From: Alphaproteobacteria bacterium
GTDB lineage: Bacteria; Pseudomonadota; Alphaproteobacteria; Rhizobiales; Aestuariivirgaceae
Length of the DNA: 9,686 bases
Reading direction: 5' to 3'
Assembly: GCA_024279045.1 (NCBI GenBank)
Contig: JAJRRZ010000081.1
Coordinates: 1 to 9,686, forward strand
In this document: positions 5,881 through 9,686 of the stretch, one piece after another
Layout of the letters: every line of letters begins with the position of its first letter
Numbering within the stretch: position 1 is the stretch's first letter
Translations under genes and position numbers: made by a program
The notes under the pieces: generated by a model
Databases searched by the model: none
What the model was told of the DNA's origin: nothing
What the model saw: the letters and a program-made list of their open reading frames with translations, nothing else

Positions 5881-6642
5881 TCAGCCTTTCTTGCCTGCCT
5901 TGTCGGAGGCTTTCTCCCGCACGGCTTCGATGGCGTCCTTGAGCCTGTCATAACCCTGCGCGCCGCGAATCAACTGATCGCCAATGATGAACGCCGGCGT
6001 GCCGTTGATGCCCAGCGCGTCGGCAAGCTGCATGTTGGTGAGAATGGCGCTCTTCACCGCGTCGCTGTTCATGTCTTTCTTCAGCCGCTCGACATCGAAA
6101 CCCATCTTCTTCGCGATGGCCAGCGCCGTCTTGCCGTCCATGCGGCCCGGATAGCTCATCAGCGCCTGATGCAGCTTCCAGTATTTCTGCGCATCCTGCA
6201 TTTGTGCCGCCAGGGCGATGCGCGCAGCCTCATCCGAACCAGGGCCAAGGATGGGAAACTCCTTGAAAACGATCTTCGCATCCTTGTGAGCATCGACGAT
6301 CTTCTGCAAATCCTTCAGCGCACGCTTGCAGAAGCCGCAATTGTAGTCGAAGAATTCCACCACGGCGATCTTCGCCTTCGGATCGCCCAGCACCGGGTCA
6401 GCCGGGTTGTTGAAAATCAGATCGCCATGACCTTTCAAGGCGGCTTGCATGCGGGCCTGCTGCTCGGCACGCTGTTTTTCTTCCAGCTTGCGCGAAACTT
6501 CCACCAGCACTTCCGGATTGTCCAGCAGATACTGGCGCACGATCTCGCCGATGGCTTTCTTCTGCTCCGGCGTGAAGGTTTCCGCCTGCGCCGGAGCAAG
6601 CAGCAGGACGGTGGCGGCAGTGGCCAGCAGGAACTTGCGCAT
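5881..6642 (-). CDS. ScsC/DsbA-like periplasmic thiol-disulfide protein
   Basis: Predicted 253-residue exported thioredoxin-fold protein. A signal peptide (about 1-20, ending APAQA) is followed by a helical N-terminal segment (about 24-70, with IGEIVRQYLLDNPEVLVEVSRKLEEK) like the ScsC N-terminal domain, which in characterised homologues drives oligomerisation. The catalytic domain follows, with active site CGFC (102-105) after VVEFFDYN and the cis-proline motif TP (215-216) in NGTPAFIIGD. The C-terminus is Lys-rich. Family members shuffle or form disulfides in envelope proteins; oxidase versus isomerase cannot be decided here. The ATG at 6642 is fixed by the signal peptide, with AGAGGGA 10 bases upstream. 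The gene lies 113 bp downstream of the co-directional M48 protease gene and could share its transcript. No DsbB- or DsbD/ScsB-type partner is in the window. Confidence 0.9.
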   Translation of the reverse strand: MRKFLLATAATVLLLAPAQAETFTPEQKKAIGEIVRQYLLDNPEVLVEVSRKLEEKQRAEQQARMQAALKGHGDLIFNNPADPVLGDPKAKIAVVEFFDYNCGFCKRALKDLQKIVDAHKDAKIVFKEFPILGPGSDEAARIALAAQMQDAQKYWKLHQALMSYPGRMDGKTALAIAKKMGFDVERLKKDMNSDAVKSAILTNMQLADALGINGTPAFIIGDQLIRGAQGYDRLKDAIEAVREKASDKAGKKG

Positions 6643-6755
6643 GATGTGAGAATCCCTCTTTCCGTTGCATTGTTCGACCAGATAACAGTGCGGCAGATGA
6701 ATTGCCAATGAACATTCGGCCAAAATTGCGTTACCGGTGGTTTCGCCAGTGAGAC

Positions 6756-8144
6756 CTACCGGCTGTATCGACGCTCGCGCTTCAGCCGTTTGGCAATGCT
6801 CAGGATGTCATTGGCGCGCCGCCAGCGCGGGGTGTGTTTCTTCAGCTTTTTCGTCAACCGCGCCGCCTTGCGCAGGGCCAGGTCGAGGTCGCCCGCACGC
6901 AGGGCGGCATCAGCCGTTTCCAACTCGGCCAATTCGATATCACCCAGCACGGCATGTGCCTGCGCCTTCAGCCGGTGCAGCATGGGGCGGCCTCCTTCCG
7001 TGGGGCGGGCGGCGGCCAGATGCTTCAGCGCCGCCCGTGCGTCGGAGCGGTTGCCCGTGGCCAGCAGCGCCTGCGCCAGCTCCAGGCGGATTAGGCCGTT
7101 GCGCGGGGCCAGTTTCGCAGCCTTGGCAAAGGCCTGCGTGGCCGCCTTCACGCGCCCGGCACGCAACAGCATCTCGCCCTTCAGCTCGTGGAAGTAGGGA
7201 TATTTCGGCTTTTCGCGAATGAGCGAATCGAGCAGCCGCAGCGCCGTATTGGCATCACCCAGCCGGTGCGCAGCAATGGCGCGGGCATAGCGCGCCGGCA
7301 TGGATGCATCGGATTTTGGATACTTGCGCCACACCGCGCGCGCACTGCCCAGATAACCAATCAGCTTGGCCTGCATCATCTTGTGCCGCCAGACGAAATG
7401 GGGCGGATCGGGCTTGTCGAACCACTGGCTGGCACGCAGGCGCCGCTCGAGATTGCGGACGCGCTGCATGGGCATGGGGTGGGTCAGCACGTAGGGGTCG
7501 GCATGGGCCAGCGAGGCGATGGAGCGGTTGGACAGACGCTGGAACATGGCAATCATGCCGCGGCCCGAAATGCGCGACTTGTCCAGATAGCGTGCCGCGG
7601 CCTGATCAGCGGCAGCCTCCTGCACACGGGCATAGGCCAGAAAGCCGCGTTGCAGCATCGACTGCCCGCCCAGCATGACGGCTCGCCCCGCCTGCACCGC
7701 GCCCGGCTGCCCGGCAGCCACGCCACCGGCCATCGCGCCCATGGCCAGCAACTGGTTGATAATGGCCAGCGTGGAGAGACGGTTCATCTGAATGCCGCGG
7801 CGCACCAGGTGCGCACCGGCGATATGCCCGGTTTCGTGCGCCAGCACGCCGATGACTTCGCTGGGTGTTCTGGCCTGTTGCAGCAGGCCGGTGTTGATGA
7901 AAATGCGCTGCCCTCCGGCAACGAAAGCATTGATGCGCGAATCCTGCAGCAGATGCACGCGCACCGCACCAGCACTCAACCCGGCGGCGCGGAAGATGGG
8001 CCTTGCATACAGGCGCAGTAGATCCTCGATCTCGGCGTCGCGCACCAGCGGCAGGCCGCGCGCCAGAGCCTGCGGCAAGGGCAGGGCTTGCATCAGCACC
8101 AGCAGCGCGGCAAGAACGGCAATGGCAAGGCGTTTCAGGCGCAT
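6756..8144 (-). CDS. M48 zinc metalloprotease with TPR repeats (BepA-like)
   Basis: Predicted 462-residue exported protease. A signal peptide (about 1-28, hydrophobic core then PQALA) leads to an M48 peptidase domain (about 35-250) with the zinc-binding HETGH (103-107) and a likely third ligand, E176, in ARVQEAAADQ. The remainder (about 260-420) is Ala/Leu-rich helical repeats of TPR type, e.g. the AGRVKAATQAFAKAAKLAPRNG segment, and the C-terminus is very basic. Escherichia coli BepA of this architecture degrades or helps assemble stalled outer-membrane proteins, which suggests the role; it is not proven here. The ATG at 8144 is preferred because GGAGGG lies 8 bases upstream; a TTG at 8150 is too close to that site. 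It is divergent from the aminotransferase gene and followed by the ScsC-like gene, fitting an envelope quality-control pair. Confidence 0.92.
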   Translation of the reverse strand: MRLKRLAIAVLAALLVLMQALPLPQALARGLPLVRDAEIEDLLRLYARPIFRAAGLSAGAVRVHLLQDSRINAFVAGGQRIFINTGLLQQARTPSEVIGVLAHETGHIAGAHLVRRGIQMNRLSTLAIINQLLAMGAMAGGVAAGQPGAVQAGRAVMLGGQSMLQRGFLAYARVQEAAADQAAARYLDKSRISGRGMIAMFQRLSNRSIASLAHADPYVLTHPMPMQRVRNLERRLRASQWFDKPDPPHFVWRHKMMQAKLIGYLGSARAVWRKYPKSDASMPARYARAIAAHRLGDANTALRLLDSLIREKPKYPYFHELKGEMLLRAGRVKAATQAFAKAAKLAPRNGLIRLELAQALLATGNRSDARAALKHLAAARPTEGGRPMLHRLKAQAHAVLGDIELAELETADAALRAGDLDLALRKAARLTKKLKKHTPRWRRANDILSIAKRLKRERRYSR

Positions 8145-8223
8145 GGACAATGCCCTCCAATTGATGACCGGGCCGTTTGTGGCGCGGGATTATGAAGGTT
8201 TCAAGACATGAAGGCTTCCCGGG
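8145..8223. promoter_or_regulatory. 79-bp divergent promoter region
   Basis: This spacer must hold the start signals for both the leftward protease gene and the rightward aminotransferase gene. The leftward ribosome binding site GGAGGG is the complement of 8153-8158. For the rightward gene, ATGACC (8164-8169) and GATTAT (8188-8193), 18 bp apart, match the -35 and -10 consensus at four of six positions each, a weak candidate. Confidence 0.3.
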
Positions 8224-9402
8224 ATGGCGGCTGACAACGAGCGGAAAATCGCACAACGCGCAGCGCGGGTGGATGCGTTCATCGTGATGGACGTGCTGCG
8301 CGAGGCCAAGGCGCTGGAAGCCGCCGGGGTGAAGGTGGCGCACATGGAGGTGGGCCAGCCCGGTGGCCCACCGCCACGCAAGGTGCTGCAAGCCGCCGAA
8401 GCAGCCCTGCGCACCGATGACCTGGGCTACACGGAAGCCGCCGGCATCATCCCCTTGCGCGAGCGCATCGCCCGCCATTACGCCGAACAACACGGCCTGG
8501 ACATCTCGCCGGAGCGCATTTTCATCACCACCGGCTCTTCCGGCGCCTTCACCCTGGCGCTGAGCGCGCTGTTCGACGCCGGGCAGCGGGTGGGGCTGGC
8601 CAATCCCGGCTATCCGGCCTATCGCAATATCCTGCACGCGCTGGATCTTGAACCGGTGCTGCTGGCCGCGGGCGCGGCGCAGGGCTGGGTGCCGCAGCCG
8701 CACGACGTGGCAACAGCGCTGGAAGCGGACATGGCCGGAGTGCTGCTGGCCTCGCCGGTGAATCCCACCGGCGCGATGCTCTCCGCCGCGCAACTGGAAG
8801 GACTGGTGCGGCTGGTGGAGGCGCGCGGCGGCGTGTTCATCTCTGACGAAATCTATCACCGACTGACCTACGGCGAAGAGGCGCAAACGGCGCTGGCCTT
8901 CTCCGATGATGTGGTGGTCATCAACAGCTTCTCGAAATACTACGCCATGACCGGCTGGCGCATCGGCTGGATGGTATTGCCCGGCTGGCTGGCGCGCACC
9001 GTGGAGGTGCTGGCGCAGAACATGCTCATCAACGCACCGACCATCTCTCAGCACGCGGCGCTGGCGGCGTTCGATGCGGAGGACGAGCTGGAAGAGCGCA
9101 AGAGCCGCTACGCGGCCAACCGCGCCTTTCTGCTGCGCGAGCTGCCGAACATTGGCTTTCGCGACTTCAGCCCGGCGGACGGGGCATTCTATCTCTATGC
9201 CGACGTGCGCCACCTGAGCAACGACAGCGTGGCCCTGGCGCGGCAATTGCTCACGGAAGCACACGTGGCCACCACGCCGGGGTTGGACTTCGACCCGCGG
9301 GGCGGACGGCAATATTTGCGTTTTTCCTATTGCGCCACGGGCGAGGACATAGAGCTGGCCTGCGAGCGCCTGGCGCGCTGGATGCAGCGGCGCGAAAACT
9401 GA
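8224..9402 (+). CDS. PLP-dependent class I/II aminotransferase
   Basis: A 392-residue cytoplasmic fold-type I aminotransferase. Visible landmarks: substrate-side MEVGQPGGPPP (41-51), cofactor-phosphate region TTGSSGAF (102-109), NPGYPAYRN (127-135), SPVNPTG (177-183) with N180, SDEIYH (207-212) with the pyridine-pairing D208 and Y211, and SFSKYYAMTGWRIGW (235-249) with the PLP-binding K238 and phosphate-binding R246. YLRFSYC (364-370) supplies the carboxylate-binding R366. The length is normal. Family members transfer amino groups between amino acids and 2-oxo acids; the amino donor cannot be told from sequence alone. The ATG at 8224 fits the family N-terminus (DAFIVMDVLREAKALE at 17-32), with only a modest GAAGG upstream. 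It is divergent from the M48 protease gene. No clear terminator follows. Confidence 0.93.
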   Translation: MAADNERKIAQRAARVDAFIVMDVLREAKALEAAGVKVAHMEVGQPGGPPPRKVLQAAEAALRTDDLGYTEAAGIIPLRERIARHYAEQHGLDISPERIFITTGSSGAFTLALSALFDAGQRVGLANPGYPAYRNILHALDLEPVLLAAGAAQGWVPQPHDVATALEADMAGVLLASPVNPTGAMLSAAQLEGLVRLVEARGGVFISDEIYHRLTYGEEAQTALAFSDDVVVINSFSKYYAMTGWRIGWMVLPGWLARTVEVLAQNMLINAPTISQHAALAAFDAEDELEERKSRYAANRAFLLRELPNIGFRDFSPADGAFYLYADVRHLSNDSVALARQLLTEAHVATTPGLDFDPRGGRQYLRFSYCATGEDIELACERLARWMQRREN

Positions 9403-9635
9403 ACTAGCAAGGCGCACGCAACGCCCCGCCCACCACTCCTCCAACCAGACAACACACACTGCACCGGCAATGCATCTGCATTGCATCAGCGGTCAAACGT
9501 GAGCCGTTCAGTCGGATGTGAGTTATGCACAAATACCTTTCTGCACAATCGGACACCTCCGGAAACTGGGCATTTCAGTCGGAATATGATTCACTCCGGT
9601 GAGAAAGAAGCCTGAATCGCTGGAGGGATGTCAGA
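9403..9635. other. Spacer holding the likely IS left boundary
   Basis: These 233 bases have no gene. They include a near-perfect palindrome (9467-9484), a 10-base direct repeat TTCAGTCGGA (9507-9516 and 9574-9583), and TGCACAA twice (9526-9532 and 9542-9548). The change in texture after about 9500 suggests the insertion element starts in this stretch, but without its other end I cannot place the terminal inverted repeat. Confidence 0.5.
9467..9484. repeat. 18-bp palindrome between aminotransferase and IS
   Basis: GCAATGCA and TGCATTGC are perfect 8-bp inverted arms separated by TC. The palindrome begins 65 bases past the aminotransferase stop and lies close to the presumed edge of the insertion sequence. 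There is no T-run after it, so it is not a typical terminator. It may be a protein-binding site or an insertion target. Confidence 0.4.
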
Positions 9636-9686
9636 ATGAAGGGACAGAAGGGGTTCTGGGATTTTGAGCAGCGTCTGGAGGAGCTT
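9501..9686 (+). mobile_element. Left end of an IS5-like insertion sequence (partial)
   Basis: Assigned from the transposase start it carries. The left boundary is a guess: the segment beginning GAGCCGTTCAGTCGG leaves 135 bases before the transposase ATG, a plausible leader. The right end lies beyond the window, so neither inverted repeats nor a target duplication can be confirmed. Confidence 0.4.
9636..9686 (+). CDS. IS5-family-like transposase, N-terminal fragment
   Basis: Only the first 17 codons are present, cut by the window edge: MKGQKGFWDFEQRLEEL. This matches the N-terminus I know from one group of IS5-family DDE transposases, which begin with a Gln-x-Gly-Phe-(Trp/Phe)-Asp stretch followed by a Glu/Arg/Leu helix. 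The start is well supported, with GGAGGG (9622-9627) 8 bases before the ATG. The catalytic domain is not visible, so the element may be intact or broken, and the family call rests on a short stretch. Confidence 0.6.
   Translation, partial: MKGQKGFWDFEQRLEEL

Noticed and set aside
6680..6708. Possible promoter for the ScsC-like gene: TTGGCA (complement of 6703-6708) with TTATCT or TGTTAT as -10
   Set aside because: The -35 is good, but with correct 17-bp spacing the -10 matches at two positions only, and the better hexamer is 15 bp away. Too weak to annotate.
9404..9407. CTAG just after the aminotransferase stop as an IS5-type target site
   Set aside because: It would leave an unusually long leader (about 230 bp) before the transposase, and the matching copy beyond the other IS end cannot be seen.
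7606..9486. Leftward open frame (626 residues) spanning the aminotransferase and the start of the protease gene
   Set aside because: It runs antisense to the aminotransferase and out of frame through the protease gene, both with clear catalytic motifs.
1..9686. CRISPR arrays, tRNA or rRNA genes, toxin-antitoxin or phage-defence clusters
   Set aside because: I looked on both strands and saw no regularly spaced repeats, cloverleaf or conserved rRNA segments, or recognisable defence proteins.

Overview
The window is GC-rich, gene-dense chromosomal DNA with six well-supported intact genes, one probable acetyltransferase gene, and the cut start of an insertion-sequence transposase at the right edge. 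The families and their order suggest an alphaproteobacterium: a bacterial-SH3 protein with an N-terminal membrane anchor, and an aminotransferase gene next to an M48-TPR protease gene and a DsbA/ScsC-like thioredoxin gene. This placement is inferred from gene content and remembered synteny, since there is no rRNA or other phylogenetic marker here.

Left part (1-3543). Two related hairpins (34-70 and 85-132) follow the end of a leftward gene for an NtrC-type, sigma-54-activating response regulator (146-1621). Across a 232-bp divergent spacer, a rightward gene (1854-2540) encodes a membrane-anchored protein with two SH3-like repeats. Its leader can be drawn as mutually exclusive hairpins, one of which covers the ribosome binding site. 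A 445-bp stretch without a recognisable gene follows, containing only a doubtful small leftward frame. A rightward GNAT acetyltransferase gene (2986-3543) comes next.

Middle (3563-5880). A leftward gene encodes a 591-residue fatty acyl-AMP ligase (FAAL-type adenylating enzyme). It ends 19 bp from the convergent acetyltransferase gene. No acyl carrier protein, polyketide synthase or peptide synthetase lies beside it. A 542-bp non-coding stretch precedes it, with an AT-rich palindrome cluster, a relic of a dispersed hairpin repeat and a strong hairpin.

Right part (5881-9686). Two leftward genes encode exported proteins: an M48 zinc protease with TPR repeats (6756-8144), followed by an ScsC/DsbA-like thiol-disulfide protein with a CGFC active site (5881-6642). 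Both probably act in envelope protein quality control. A class I/II PLP aminotransferase gene (8224-9402) is divergent from the protease gene across 79 bp. The window ends in the first 17 codons of an IS5-like transposase.

I did not find a clear undescribed multi-gene system. The most unusual items are the switch-like leader of the SH3 gene, the FAAL gene without a carrier partner, the tandem related terminator hairpins, and the palindrome cluster upstream of the FAAL gene.
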